From Coriobacteriaceae bacterium (GTDB lineage: Bacteria > Actinomycetota > Coriobacteriia > Coriobacteriales > Coriobacteriaceae), in contig CABJBO010000007.1 of assembly GCA_902363875.1 (NCBI GenBank), forward strand, positions 1 to 64,000: DNA of 64,000 bases, written 5' to 3'. A program made the position numbers and the translations under genes. This document shows, in pieces, positions 6,857 through 15,783 of the stretch. Within the stretch, counting starts at the first letter, position 1; each line of letters begins with the position of its first letter. The notes beneath the pieces were generated by a model that saw nothing but the letters and a program-made list of their open reading frames with translations, made no database searches and had not been told where the DNA came from.

Positions 6857-9079
6857 ATGAAGATCATCAAGCGCAGCGGCACCGAGGTTGTCTTTGACAT
6901 CGATAAGATCGTCAATGCTATCCGCGCCGCAAACTTGGAGGTCGAGGAGAGCTCTCGTCTAACCGACCGCCAGGTGGTTTACGCGGCACAAAATGTCGCC
7001 GAGGCATGCGAGAACGCGGGCCACACCGTTTCGGTCGAGGAGATTCAGGATTTGGTCGAGGACGAGATCATGCGTCTCGACTGCTACGAGGTTGCCCGCC
7101 ACTACATCATCTATCGCTATGTTCAGAGCCTGAAGCGCCAGAAGAACACGACCGACGACAAGATTCTGTCGCTGATCGAGTGCAATAACGAAGAGGTCAA
7201 GCAGGAGAACTCCAACAAGAACCCGACCGTCAACTCCGTTCAGCGCGACTATATGGCCGGCGAGATTTCCAAGGACCTGACCCAGCGCGTGCTGCTGCCC
7301 CAGGAGATCGTGGATGCCCATAATGAGGGCTTGATCCATTTCCACGATTCGGATTACTTTGCCCAGCACATGCACAACTGCGATCTGGTGAACCTGGAGG
7401 ACATGCTCCAGAACGGCACCGTTATCTCGGGCACGCTGATCGAGAAGCCGCACAGCTTCTCGACTGCCTGCAACATCGCGACGCAGATTATCGCCCAGGT
7501 TGCTTCCTCCCAGTACGGCGGGCAGTCTATTTCGCTGACCCATCTTGCCCCCTTTGTCGAGGTGAGCCGTCAAAAGATTCGCGGCGAGGTCGCTCGCGAG
7601 CTTGAGGAGCTCGGCGTCTCTGCGTCTGCCGAGAAGGTCCGTGAGGTCGTTGAGGATCGCCTGCGCGATGAGATCCGTCGCGGCGTCCAGACGATTCAGT
7701 ATCAGGTCGTGACCCTTATGACCACGAATGGCCAGGCGCCGTTCGTGACGGTCTTTATGTATCTCAATGAGGCCCGCACGCCCCAGGAGAAGCACGACCT
7801 TGCCATGATTGTGGAGGAGACGCTTCGCCAGCGCTACGAGGGCGTTAAGAACGAGGCCGGCGTTTGGATTACCCCGGCATTCCCCAAGCTTATCTATGTA
7901 CTCGAGGACGATAACGTTCACGAGGATTCCCCGTACTTCTACCTGACCCAGCTGGCTGCCAAGTGCACCGCCAAGCGCATGGTGCCCGACTACATCTCCG
8001 AGAAGAAGATGCGCGAGCTCAAGCTGTCGAAGGGCGAGACCGCCGGCAACGGCGATTGCTACACCTGCATGGGTTGCCGCAGCTTCCTGACGCCCGACCG
8101 CTCCGGTAACGGATTTAACAACGTGGCCAACGCGTTGAACTATGACCCGAACAAACCCAAGTACTACGGTCGCTTTAACCAGGGCGTTGTGACCATCAAC
8201 CTGCCCGATGTCGCGCTGAGCTCGCATCAGGACATGGACAAGTTCTGGAAGATCTTCGACGAGCGCCTTGAGCTGTGCCACCGCGCCCTGCTGTGCCGTC
8301 ATGAGCGCCTGATGGGCACGCTTTCGGATGCCGCGCCGATTCTTTGGCAGTACGGTGCCCTGGCGCGTCTGAAGAAGGGCGAGACAATCGATAAGCTGCT
8401 CGTGGGCGGCTATTCCACCATCAGCCTGGGCTATGCCGGTCTGTATGAGTGCGTCAAGTACATGACGGGCCATAGCCACACCGAGAAGGAGGGCACGCCG
8501 TTTGCCATGGCCGTCATGCAGCGTATGAACGACAAGTGCGCGGAGTGGAAGGCTGCGAGCGACATCGATTTCTCGCTGTACGGTACGCCGTTGGAGTCGA
8601 CGACCTACAAGTTCGCCAAGTGCCTGCAGCGCCGTTTTGGCATTATCCCGGGCGTGACGGACAAGGGTTACATCACTAACAGCTATCACGTCCACGTGTC
8701 CGAGGAGATCGATGCCTTCGACAAGCTTAAGTTTGAGGGCATGTTCCAGCAGCTTTCGCCGGGCGGGGCTATCTCCTACGTTGAGGTTCCCAACATGCAG
8801 GACAACCTCAAGGCTGTCATTCGCGTGATGCAGTACATCTACGACAACATCATGTACGCCGAGCTCAACACCAAGAGCGACTACTGCCAGGTGTGCGGCT
8901 ACGATGGCGAGATCAAGATTGTCGAGGACGATGGCAAGCTGGTGTGGGAGTGCCCCAATTGCGGCAACCGCGACCAGGAGAAGATGAACGTCGCTCGTCG
9001 TACGTGCGGCTACATCGGTACCCAATTCTGGAACCAGGGTCGAACCGAGGAGATCCGCGACCGCGTGCTGCATCTCTAA
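6857..9079 (+). CDS. nrdD: Anaerobic (class III) ribonucleoside-triphosphate reductase
   Basis: 740 aa. It reduces ribonucleoside triphosphates to deoxyribonucleotides without oxygen, using a glycyl radical installed by NrdG. Residues about 3-95 are an ATP-cone allosteric domain (IIKRSGTEVVFDIDKIVNAI). The C-terminus carries the zinc site CQVCGYDG...CPNCGNRD and the radical loop RRTCGYIGT. Full length for the family. ATG 6857 is chosen with AAAGAGG seven bases upstream; the open frame runs further back. An NrdR box sits over the promoter. Very strong codon bias produces a 704-codon antisense shadow frame, which is not a gene. The activase nrdG follows after 426 bp of palindromic DNA. Confidence 0.97.
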   Translation: MKIIKRSGTEVVFDIDKIVNAIRAANLEVEESSRLTDRQVVYAAQNVAEACENAGHTVSVEEIQDLVEDEIMRLDCYEVARHYIIYRYVQSLKRQKNTTDDKILSLIECNNEEVKQENSNKNPTVNSVQRDYMAGEISKDLTQRVLLPQEIVDAHNEGLIHFHDSDYFAQHMHNCDLVNLEDMLQNGTVISGTLIEKPHSFSTACNIATQIIAQVASSQYGGQSISLTHLAPFVEVSRQKIRGEVARELEELGVSASAEKVREVVEDRLRDEIRRGVQTIQYQVVTLMTTNGQAPFVTVFMYLNEARTPQEKHDLAMIVEETLRQRYEGVKNEAGVWITPAFPKLIYVLEDDNVHEDSPYFYLTQLAAKCTAKRMVPDYISEKKMRELKLSKGETAGNGDCYTCMGCRSFLTPDRSGNGFNNVANALNYDPNKPKYYGRFNQGVVTINLPDVALSSHQDMDKFWKIFDERLELCHRALLCRHERLMGTLSDAAPILWQYGALARLKKGETIDKLLVGGYSTISLGYAGLYECVKYMTGHSHTEKEGTPFAMAVMQRMNDKCAEWKAASDIDFSLYGTPLESTTYKFAKCLQRRFGIIPGVTDKGYITNSYHVHVSEEIDAFDKLKFEGMFQQLSPGGAISYVEVPNMQDNLKAVIRVMQYIYDNIMYAELNTKSDYCQVCGYDGEIKIVEDDGKLVWECPNCGNRDQEKMNVARRTCGYIGTQFWNQGRTEEIRDRVLHL

Positions 9080-9090
9080 TAACCATCCCA

Positions 9091-9228
9091 GGCTGCCCCG
9101 TAGCGAGGCCCCGGACTTTTGCTCGCTATTTCGGACAGTCCTGGCTCACGACGGAGGCGCCACTGGCGCCTCCTGTTCGTGCGGAACTCATATCGAGCAA
9201 AGGTCCGGGGCCTCGCTACGGGGCAGCC
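9091..9228. repeat. 35-bp near-perfect inverted repeat with inner hairpin
   Basis: Arms 9091-9125 and 9194-9228 match at 34 of 35 positions. Inside, GGAGGCGCC (9153-9161) pairs with GGCGCCTCC (9165-9173), extended by CACGA/TCGTG. It begins 11 bp after the nrdD stop codon and could end the nrdD transcript, but it lacks a U-tract and is far longer than a normal terminator. Confidence 0.85.
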
Positions 9229-9406
9229 AAGTTGATGTAGCTGAGATGCGGCATGCGGTCTGCTCACTCCTCGAAGTTCTTAGCGGATATAATTCGAGCT
9301 GCAGCTGCGATTTACTTGCGATGGCGGTTGAGCCGCAACCCAGTTTTTATTGGACCTCGAATCCTATGCTCGATGTTCGCTTCGTTCATTGAGTTACCTT
9401 TTGCAT

Positions 9407-9490
9407 GAGGCCGGGACATATCGTCCCGCCCGCAGTTTCGCAGGCCGCAGGCCGAGAATGTTTGAGGACGGGATGATATGTCCCGGCCTC
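9407..9490. repeat. 22-bp inverted repeat before nrdG
   Basis: Arms 9407-9428 and 9469-9490 match at 21 of 22 positions. The right arm ends just before the nrdG ribosome site (CAGGAGAG, 9492-9499), so folding could affect nrdG expression. A TATAAT at 9288-9293 between the two repeats has no good -35 partner. Confidence 0.8.
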
Positions 9491-9505
9491 CCAGGAGAGT
9501 TACCT

Positions 9506-10087
9506 ATGAACTACGCGAACATAAAGTATTTCGACATTGCTGATGGGGAAGGCGTTCGTACTTCTCTGTTTGTGAGCGGATGCCGTCGTGGGTGCAAGAA
9601 CTGCTTTAACTCTGTCGCGTGGGACTTTGCTGCGGGCGAGCCCTTTGATCGCGCCGTCGAGGATAAGATTATCGAGAGTCTCGACCATCCCTTTATCGAT
9701 GGCCTGACGATTCTGGGCGGCGAGCCTATGGAGCCCGAGAATCAGGCGGGGCTTGTTGACTTTATCGAACGCGTGCGTGCGGCCTATCCTGCGGGGTCAG
9801 GAAAGACCATTTGGTGCTTTACTGGCGATGTACTCGAGGAGCTTATGCCGGGCGGTCGTCATCATACCGAGGTGACGGACCGCATCCTTGCCTGCCTCGA
9901 CATGTTGGTGGACGGCCCGTTTGTTCAGGACCTGTACGATATCACGCTGCGCTTTAGGGGCTCGAGCAACCAGCGCGTGATCGATATGAACGCTACGCGC
10001 GCCCGTGCTGAGCGCGAGGGTGTTGCGCTTTGTGATGCGGTTGAACTTTGGCGGGACGATCCGGTCTACTCGACCCATACTATGTAG
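9506..10087 (+). CDS. nrdG: Anaerobic ribonucleotide reductase activating enzyme (radical SAM)
   Basis: 193 aa. It uses S-adenosylmethionine and a [4Fe-4S] cluster to generate the glycyl radical on NrdD. The cluster-binding motif is CRRGCKNC (Cys26, Cys30, Cys33). The GGEPM motif of radical SAM activases follows at about residues 72-76. ATG 9506 has a strong CAGGAGAG six bases upstream, and the protein then starts MNYANIKYFDIADGEG as expected for the family. The open frame continues upstream through the palindrome but that part is not coding. Partner of the preceding nrdD. Confidence 0.95.
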   Translation: MNYANIKYFDIADGEGVRTSLFVSGCRRGCKNCFNSVAWDFAAGEPFDRAVEDKIIESLDHPFIDGLTILGGEPMEPENQAGLVDFIERVRAAYPAGSGKTIWCFTGDVLEELMPGGRHHTEVTDRILACLDMLVDGPFVQDLYDITLRFRGSSNQRVIDMNATRARAEREGVALCDAVELWRDDPVYSTHTM

Positions 10088-10153
10088 CTTGTGGTCGATG
10101 CCGGAGGGCGTGGTACCATTGCGCGAACGTGAAATCGGAAAAGTGAGGCCCAG

Positions 10154-10711
10154 ATGGTCGATCAGGAAAAAGTCGAGGCCGCCATTAAGCTGTTGCTTGA
10201 GGGCATAGGCGAGGACCCAACTCGTGAGGGCCTGCTGGAGACCCCGGCGCGCGTTGCCCGTATGTATGGCGAGATTGCCGGCGGTATGGACCAGAGTGCC
10301 GAGGAGCATCTGTCCAAAACCTTTGCCGTCGCTTCGAACGATTTGGTTATCGAGCGCGACATCACGTTCTACTCGCTGTGCGAACATCATCTGCTGCCGT
10401 TTTATGGTAAGGCCGCCATTGGTTATATCCCTAACGGTCGGGTGGCTGGGCTTTCCAAGCTCGCCCGCACGGTTGAGGTTTATGCCCGTCGTCTGCAGCT
10501 GCAGGAGCAGCTGTGTGCGCAGGTTGCCGACGCTCTCATGGAATATCTTGCTCCCCAGGGAGCGATTGTGCTCATGGAGGCCGAGCATATGTGCATGACC
10601 ATGCGCGGCGTGCAAAAGCCCGGCACCAAGACCGTGACGCTCGCTCGCCGCGGCGTCTTTGAGACTGATCCCGCGCTCGAGGAGCGATTCTTTAGGATGC
10701 TGGACCGCTAA
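10154..10711 (+). CDS. folE: GTP cyclohydrolase I
   Basis: 185 aa. It converts GTP to 7,8-dihydroneopterin triphosphate, the first step of folate synthesis. Zinc ligands Cys76 and His79 lie in [10 protein letters not shown] and the third, Cys147, in [11 protein letters not shown]. Length and motifs are standard. It starts a compact cluster: the HD-domain gene begins 2 bp after its stop, and folB follows. A GTP-to-folate operon is the clear context, but folP and folK are not in the window. Confidence 0.96.
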   Translation: MVDQEKVEAAIKLLLEGIGEDPTREGLLETPARVARMYGEIAGGMDQSAEEHLSKTFAVASNDLVIERDITFYSLCEHHLLPFYGKAAIGYIPNGRVAGLSKLARTVEVYARRLQLQEQLCAQVADALMEYLAPQGAIVLMEAEHMCMTMRGVQKPGTKTVTLARRGVFETDPALEERFFRMLDR

Positions 10712-10713
10712 CC

Positions 10714-11295
10714 ATGAGAGCCGTTAACGACTTTGCATCGAAGACCGATGAGGGAACGCCGCGTCGCGGTTTTATGGCTTCGGGCCTGGCGCCTTTTGGC
10801 GTCATGCCTCGTATCGATTACATCTGTTCCAACGGGCTGTTCCGGCGGCACCTGGGCAACATTGCACAGTTGGAATCGGGGCGCATTTTCTGCCGCCACG
10901 GTATTGACCATCTGCTCGATGTCGCTCGCATTATGTGGATCAAGAATCTCGAGGAACAGCTCGAATTTGACCGCGAGGTTATCTACGCCACGGCACTTCT
11001 TCACGATATCGGCAAAGATGAACAGTATGAATCGGGTATATCCCATGATGTTGCAAGCGAACGCGTCGCTGATGCGATTCTCGGCGGCATGCCCGATGAC
11101 GTGGCGTTTGAGCCGGCCGATGCCGCAGCCATTAAGACGGCCATTTTGGGCCATCGAAAGCTGCGCGTGAACAGCCAACCGCTTGAGCGTCTGCTCTATG
11201 CGGCCGACAAAGCGTCGCGCGCCTGCTTTGCATGCCCCGCGCGCAATGCTTGCAACTGGAGCGATGATAAAAAGAACCTGTCGATTCGCGTGTAG
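10714..11295 (+). CDS. HD-domain phosphohydrolase in the folate cluster
   Basis: 193 aa. Metal-binding HD residues are visible: His62 (CRHGIDH), His97-Asp98 (LLHDIGKDE) and Asp165 (YAADKAS). A Cys cluster (Cys171, Cys174, Cys180) follows near the C-terminus. HD proteins hydrolyse phosphate esters of nucleotides or similar molecules. Being tightly coupled between folE and folB suggests it could remove phosphate from dihydroneopterin triphosphate or a related intermediate, a step whose enzyme is often unidentified. That role is inference from position only. Confidence 0.8.
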   Translation: MRAVNDFASKTDEGTPRRGFMASGLAPFGVMPRIDYICSNGLFRRHLGNIAQLESGRIFCRHGIDHLLDVARIMWIKNLEEQLEFDREVIYATALLHDIGKDEQYESGISHDVASERVADAILGGMPDDVAFEPADAAAIKTAILGHRKLRVNSQPLERLLYAADKASRACFACPARNACNWSDDKKNLSIRV

Positions 11296-11338
11296 TTAGT
11301 TTGCGCGGTCGGGGTTCTAAACGAAGGAGACGATCGCG

Positions 11339-11824
11339 ATGAGTAACAAGAAGCTGCCCGAGAACGCAACCAAGACTGAAGGCGCCGAGCTCGCCCGCCG
11401 TGGAAGGGGCGAAATATCCACCGCAACGGCGGTGCCCCACGTGAGCTATGACGACCTGCGCCATGCCGACCGTATTGTCATTGACGGCCTTGAGGTTTTT
11501 GCCAACCATGGCGTGTATCCCGAAGAGAATGCGCTGGGCCAGAAGTTCATCGTTTCTCTAGTGCTCTATGCCGACCTGCGCGCGGCGGGGGAGCACGATA
11601 ACCTAGACGCCTCGATTGACTATGGCTCGGTGTGCCACGATGTCGATGGCTATCTGCGCGAGCATACGTTTAAACTCATCGAGGCTGCAGCCGAGGGTGT
11701 GGCCCAGATGCTGCTACGTCGTTACCCCCTGCTGCTTGGTGTGCGCATCAAGCTCGATAAGCCGTGGGCTCCTGTTGGCCTGCCCCTGGCAAGCTGCGGC
11801 GTCGAGATCGAGCGCGTGCGCTAA
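11339..11824 (+). CDS. folB: Dihydroneopterin aldolase
   Basis: 161 aa. It splits dihydroneopterin to 6-hydroxymethyl-dihydropterin and glycolaldehyde. The family core starts at about residue 43 (RIVIDGLEVFANHGVYPEEN) and includes IDYGSVCHDV and the C-terminal KLDKPWAP segment. A non-conserved basic extension of about 40 residues precedes it; GAAGGAG upstream of ATG 11339 supports this start, so the extension is probably translated. Third gene of the folE cluster. Confidence 0.9.
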   Translation: MSNKKLPENATKTEGAELARRGRGEISTATAVPHVSYDDLRHADRIVIDGLEVFANHGVYPEENALGQKFIVSLVLYADLRAAGEHDNLDASIDYGSVCHDVDGYLREHTFKLIEAAAEGVAQMLLRRYPLLLGVRIKLDKPWAPVGLPLASCGVEIERVR

Positions 11825-11830
11825 CCGGTT

Positions 11831-12607
11831 CTAATACGACTCTATGGGTGGCTGCTTGAGCCGCTGAGACAGTGCTCTATTGTTGGGGCAGTATGTGTTG
11901 AGCAGGGCGTGAAACCGTTGATTGTGGCTTGGCTCGAGCAAGTGGACGAGCTCGTGGGCGACAACCATGTCGAGACATTCGACGGGGTAGGCGGCGAGCT
12001 CGCGCGCGATGCGAATGGCGCCGGTTTTGGGCGTGCAGGAACCCCAACGCGTTTTCATACTGCGCACGGAGACGCGGGCCACGGTGACGCCCATTGCGAT
12101 TTCGTACGCGTGCACGATGTCGCGTAGCGCTGCGGTGACCTCGGATGCATAGAGTTGGTCGATGCGGGTCTGGAGTTCTTTGGGCGTTAGGCCGTCAAGG
12201 GCTGTGCGCTGCTTTGCCTGCGCGCGCCCACTTGGCTCGTCGGTACCCATAAAACTTGCGAAAGTGGCCTGCTTGGGCCGCGGTGCGGGTGATGCAAAGT
12301 TGTGATCGAGTGCGTCCTGTACCGTGATGGGCTTGCCCCAAAGTGCAATGATGGACGAGGGGCTGAGCGGCTCTCGCGCCGTCGCCTGACGTTGTTCGCG
12401 CTGGGCAAGTCGGCTGATAATCCAGGCACTGTTGCGCTTCACAAACGTTTCGATACGCTCGCGGCTGGCGCCGATCGGTGCGCTGGCGTGGACCTCGCCG
12501 CTCGATGTGACGCGTAGGTTGAAGTTCTTGACGCGCTTTTTGGTAACGACGACGGGGATGGGCGTCCCATCCGGTCGGGATATGGAAATCGTAAATTGCT
12601 GCGTCAA
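11831..12607 (-). CDS. YgjP/DUF45-type zinc metallopeptidase
   Basis: 258 aa from a TTG start with AAAGGA seven bases upstream; the frame extends 21 codons further. The signature is HELVHLLEPSHNQRFHALL, with the HExxH zinc-binding and catalytic motif preceded by MKTRWGSCTPKTGAIRIAREL. This is the DUF45 (SprT-like, M48-related) fold. Substrates are not known for most members. It converges on folB with only 6 bp between stops, and no terminator is visible there. Confidence 0.88.
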   Translation of the reverse strand: MTQQFTISISRPDGTPIPVVVTKKRVKNFNLRVTSSGEVHASAPIGASRERIETFVKRNSAWIISRLAQREQRQATAREPLSPSSIIALWGKPITVQDALDHNFASPAPRPKQATFASFMGTDEPSGRAQAKQRTALDGLTPKELQTRIDQLYASEVTAALRDIVHAYEIAMGVTVARVSVRSMKTRWGSCTPKTGAIRIARELAAYPVECLDMVVAHELVHLLEPSHNQRFHALLNTYCPNNRALSQRLKQPPIESY

Positions 12608-12681
12608 AAGCGGTCCTTTGGATTGGGGACGGGCCGGCATGTCGACCGTTCGGCATGCCGGCCTGCTCAAGGGATGCGAAA

Positions 12682-13695
12682 TTAATAACGCTCAAAGAAG
12701 GCGAGCGCGTTGTCGCTGCAGAGCTTCTGCATCACGGTCTTGCCGAAGTGCTTGGAGAGCATGTTCTGGAACTCGGGCATCTTGCTGGCATCGGAGAGGA
12801 AGGCGGGCACAGTTGCGCCGTCCCAGTCGCCGCCGAGCGCGATGACGTCCTCGCCGCCCAGGTCGAGCCAGTGCTCGATATGTGCCGCTAGCTGGTCGAA
12901 GGTGACGTCTGCGGCGGTTTTGTCGGTTGCGTCGTTGGAAAGGAACTCGCTGCAGTAGTTGAGGCCGACGATGCCGCCCATGTCGCGAATGGTGCGGAAC
13001 TGGTCATCGGTAAGGTTGCGCTTGACGCCGCAGACTGCGCGGGAGTTGGAGTGGCTGGCGACGAAGGGGCGCGTGGCGTGGGCGACAACCTCGTCAAAGC
13101 ACTCATCGTTGAGGTGGGAGACGTCGAGCACCATGCCGGCGTGCTCCATCTGCGTGAGCGCCTCGATGCCGGCGGCGGTGAGGCCGGCGTGGGTGTCGTG
13201 GCCGCTCGCGAGCGGCCCCTGCGCGTTCCAGCTGAGTGATGACATGAGTACGCCCAAGCTCTTGAGCACCTCGATCAGCGCGGGGTCCTCGGCAAAGAAC
13301 GTGGCGTTTTCGATGGTATGGATGCAGGCGACCTTGCCGTCTTTGAGCGCAGGGCGAATGTCAGCGGCGCTGCGTACGTTGACCATGCTGTCGTGGTTGA
13401 GCATTGCCTGGCCGCTCATGTGCGCCATGATCTGCGCCTGGAAGCGCGCGGCGTGAGCGGTGGGAATCTCGTCGGGGACAAACGTGGCGAAGCATTGTGC
13501 CCACGGCGTGTTGCCGATCTTTGCGAGCGAGATGGCGCAGGCGTTGCCCTCGATGAGGTCGAAATCTTGCGGATGGGTTTCGTCGCCGGGGAAATAACCG
13601 TCGGTGCCGGCGGTAAAGCGCAGGTCGAGATCGAGCGTGGCCCAGCCGATGCGGTCGGCGGTGTCGCAATGTAGGTCAAATACGGGATATGCCAT
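12682..13695 (-). CDS. Membrane dipeptidase family (peptidase M19) protein
   Basis: 337 aa. The zinc-binding start VFDLHCDTADRIG carries the family HxD motif; later metal ligands appear in DVSHLNDECF and ASHSNSRAVCGVKRNLTD, and GGDWDG near the C-terminus completes the renal dipeptidase pattern. It would cleave dipeptides. No signal peptide is seen, so it is probably cytoplasmic. Start ATG 13695 follows GGAGGA by 5 bp; the open frame goes 10 codons further upstream. Confidence 0.9.
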   Translation of the reverse strand: MAYPVFDLHCDTADRIGWATLDLDLRFTAGTDGYFPGDETHPQDFDLIEGNACAISLAKIGNTPWAQCFATFVPDEIPTAHAARFQAQIMAHMSGQAMLNHDSMVNVRSAADIRPALKDGKVACIHTIENATFFAEDPALIEVLKSLGVLMSSLSWNAQGPLASGHDTHAGLTAAGIEALTQMEHAGMVLDVSHLNDECFDEVVAHATRPFVASHSNSRAVCGVKRNLTDDQFRTIRDMGGIVGLNYCSEFLSNDATDKTAADVTFDQLAAHIEHWLDLGGEDVIALGGDWDGATVPAFLSDASKMPEFQNMLSKHFGKTVMQKLCSDNALAFFERY

Positions 13696-13815
13696 AGTTC
13701 CTCCGGTTGCACCGTTTCTTTGCAAACTGTCTTTGAATTGTATGACTAGGGTATAGTTAGCGCCATATGTTCACGGCGGTCCGCGTTGTGCGCCGCCCCT
13801 ATCACGGAGGTTTCC

Positions 13816-14244
13816 ATGTCCAACCAGGGCAAGAAGGTCAAGACCCATTATCGCGGCACGCTCGATGACGGCACGCAGTTCGATAGCTCCTACGATCGCG
13901 GCGAGCCGCTGGAGTTCACCTGTGGCGCCGGTCAGATGATCAAGGGCTTCGACGCCGCTGTTGTCGACATGCAGGTGGGCGAGAAGAAGACCGTGCACAT
14001 TCCTGCTGCCGATGCCTACGGCGAGCACAATCCCGAGATGGTTCTGACCTTCCCGGCCGAGCAGGTTCCCAATATCGAGCAGATCGAGAAGGGCATGAAG
14101 CTCTTCCTGTCCACGCCGAGCGGCATGCCCGTCCCCGCCGTGGTCATCGACGTGACGCCCGAGGCCGTGACGCTCGACGCCAATCACGAGCTCGCCGGCA
14201 AGGATCTCAACTTTGATATCGAGCTCGTCGAGGTCGAGGACTAG
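13816..14244 (+). CDS. slyD: SlyD-like FKBP peptidyl-prolyl isomerase
   Basis: 142 aa. FKBP core (HYRGTLDDGTQFDSSYDRGEPLEF) with an inserted flap region and the SlyD-type ending NHELAGKDLNFDIELVEVED. It assists protein folding by proline isomerisation. The histidine/cysteine-rich nickel-binding tail of enterobacterial SlyD is absent. ATG 13816 follows ACGGAGG by 5 bp. Only 3 bp separate its stop from the UreE-like gene, so the two are an operon. Confidence 0.88.
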   Translation: MSNQGKKVKTHYRGTLDDGTQFDSSYDRGEPLEFTCGAGQMIKGFDAAVVDMQVGEKKTVHIPAADAYGEHNPEMVLTFPAEQVPNIEQIEKGMKLFLSTPSGMPVPAVVIDVTPEAVTLDANHELAGKDLNFDIELVEVED

Positions 14245-14247
14245 GCC

Positions 14248-14826
14248 ATGCCTGCGAATCTGGTTTCGACAGCGTGCCTCGGAAATCTCAACGACCCGTC
14301 CTATGAACTCCTGCTTCGCCGGAAGTTGGGCGGCGTCTTTGAAGTTGACGAGCTACTGCTCGATTGGGACCAGGCCGATGTATGTGCGTTTGTGGGCGTG
14401 ACGGAGCTGGGGCGCACGATCGATGTTCGGCTGGATACTGCCGACGGCGGTCGTCTTGCCGATGGCGACGTGCTCGCCATCGACCGTTCGGGCATGGTGC
14501 CCGTGGCGGTTGTCGTGCGCCTGCGCAGCGCCGAGGTTTATTTGGTCGAAGTCGACCGCATGGATCCGATTGCGCTCGCGCATGCGTGTTGGGAGATCGG
14601 CAACATGCATGCGCCGCTCTTTCGGGGCGACTCGGACGAGCATACCGTGCGCATGTATACGCCGGTGCAGCCTGTTTTGGGCCGCATGCTCCGGGGTGTC
14701 GAGGGAGCTCGAATCTCGATCGTTTCGCGCGAGCTCGATGCGGGCCGACGCTTTGCGTCGAGTGCGGCCGATGTTGTCGTGAGCATGGCTCCCGACTTTA
14801 CCATCGTAAAAAAGACGCGCGGCTAA
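14248..14826 (+). CDS. UreE-like metallochaperone domain protein
   Basis: 192 aa. The middle segment IALAHACWEIGNMHAPLFRG matches the C-terminal metal-binding core of UreE (consensus around GNRHxP), and the N-terminal half looks like the UreE peptide-binding domain. UreE delivers nickel to urease, but no urease or hydrogenase genes are in the window. The pairing with a SlyD-like gene is suggestive, because both families act in nickel insertion elsewhere. Family call is moderate; function is inferred. Confidence 0.72.
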   Translation: MPANLVSTACLGNLNDPSYELLLRRKLGGVFEVDELLLDWDQADVCAFVGVTELGRTIDVRLDTADGGRLADGDVLAIDRSGMVPVAVVVRLRSAEVYLVEVDRMDPIALAHACWEIGNMHAPLFRGDSDEHTVRMYTPVQPVLGRMLRGVEGARISIVSRELDAGRRFASSAADVVVSMAPDFTIVKKTRG

Positions 14827-14909
14827 GCGCGCGTATGCGCAAGACGGGCTTTGAGGGGCGACCGATCAAGGCCCGTCTTGCTGTTGATGAGATGCTTTGG
14901 GGGAAGCAT

Positions 14910-15706
14910 ATGGGTCTTGAGGGAATCAAGCTGATTGCATGCGATTTGGATGGCACGTTGCTGCATCCGGGGGAGCGCGAGCCGCGTCCCGAGGCCTTTG
15001 AGCTTATCGATGAGCTGCATCGTCGCGGTATCGTGTTTATGCCGGCGAGTGGCCGTCAATATGCGAGTCTGCGCTACCTGTTTGCCCCGGTGGCCGATGA
15101 GCTCGCCTATGTATGCGAAAACGGAGCCCTGGTGATGAGCGAGGGACGTGCCGTGGTCAAGCGTTCTATGGAACGTGGCCTGGCCATGGATATCGCGAAT
15201 GCCGTGGTTGCGTACCCCGTGCCGACGTGACCCTGTCGTGTGAGGGGCACCTCTATACCATGAGCGGCAACGATGCGTTTGTTGACCACCTGCGCTATGA
15301 GGTCCATTGTGATGTGGCGGTAGTCGACCGTCCCGAGGACATCGACGAGGACGTCATTAAGATTGCCTTCCAGACACCCGAGGCGGAGCAGCCGGCGGCG
15401 CTGGAGTATTTCGAGCGCCTCTTTAGCGACCGTGTTGACGTTATGACGTCGGGAACCGAATGGACGGACTTTATCGGTTTCGGTTCGGGCAAGGGCTCCG
15501 CGCTTGCCGATTACGGTCGTGCCCTGGGGGTTTCGCCCGATGAGATGATGGCGTTTGGGGACAATGAGAACGATCGCGACATGCTCAACGTCGTGGGCCA
15601 TCCCTATTTGATGGAGAGCTGCAACCCCACCATGCGCGGCATCAACGACCGCGTCCGCTACGTGCGCACGGTCGAAGAGGAACTGCATCGCCTACTCGCC
15701 GAGTAG
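14910..15706 (+). pseudogene. HAD-superfamily (Cof-type) hydrolase, frameshifted
   Basis: The first part starts MGLEGIKLIACDLDGTLL (ATG 14910, preceded by GGGGGAAG) and stops at TGA 15228-15230. The second part continues in the next frame from about 15218 (ADVTLSCEGHLYTMSGND) with HAD motif IV GDNENDRDML, and ends at 15706. Together they make a full Cof-type sugar-phosphatase-like protein of about 265 aa. Adding one base near CCCCGTGCC (15214-15222) restores the frame. It is either a recent one-base deletion or a sequencing error; nothing else looks decayed. Confidence 0.85.
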
Positions 15707-15713
15707 ATATATG

Positions 15714-15776
15714 CGGCATGCCTAGAAATCTACTTTTTGCTGCAGAGTGCAGAAAGGTGGATTTTAAGGCATGTCC
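15714..15776. terminator. Bidirectional terminator-like inverted repeat
   Basis: An imperfect repeat (GGCATGCCTAGAAATC near 15714 against GGATTTTAAGGCATGTCC near 15760-15777), with internal TTTTT, lies between the convergent HAD and Fur-family genes. Confidence 0.55.
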
Positions 15777-15783
15777 CAAACAT

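Noticed and set aside
6959-9073. 704-codon open frame on the minus strand
   Set aside because: It is the antisense shadow of nrdD, created by strong codon bias. The protein has no recognisable features and no ribosome site.
9076-9267. Short open frames inside the long inverted repeat
   Set aside because: Both strands look open only because the arms mirror each other; there are no ribosome sites.
11825-12681. folP or folK next to folB
   Set aside because: The next gene is a minus-strand zinc peptidase. No further folate genes were found in the window.
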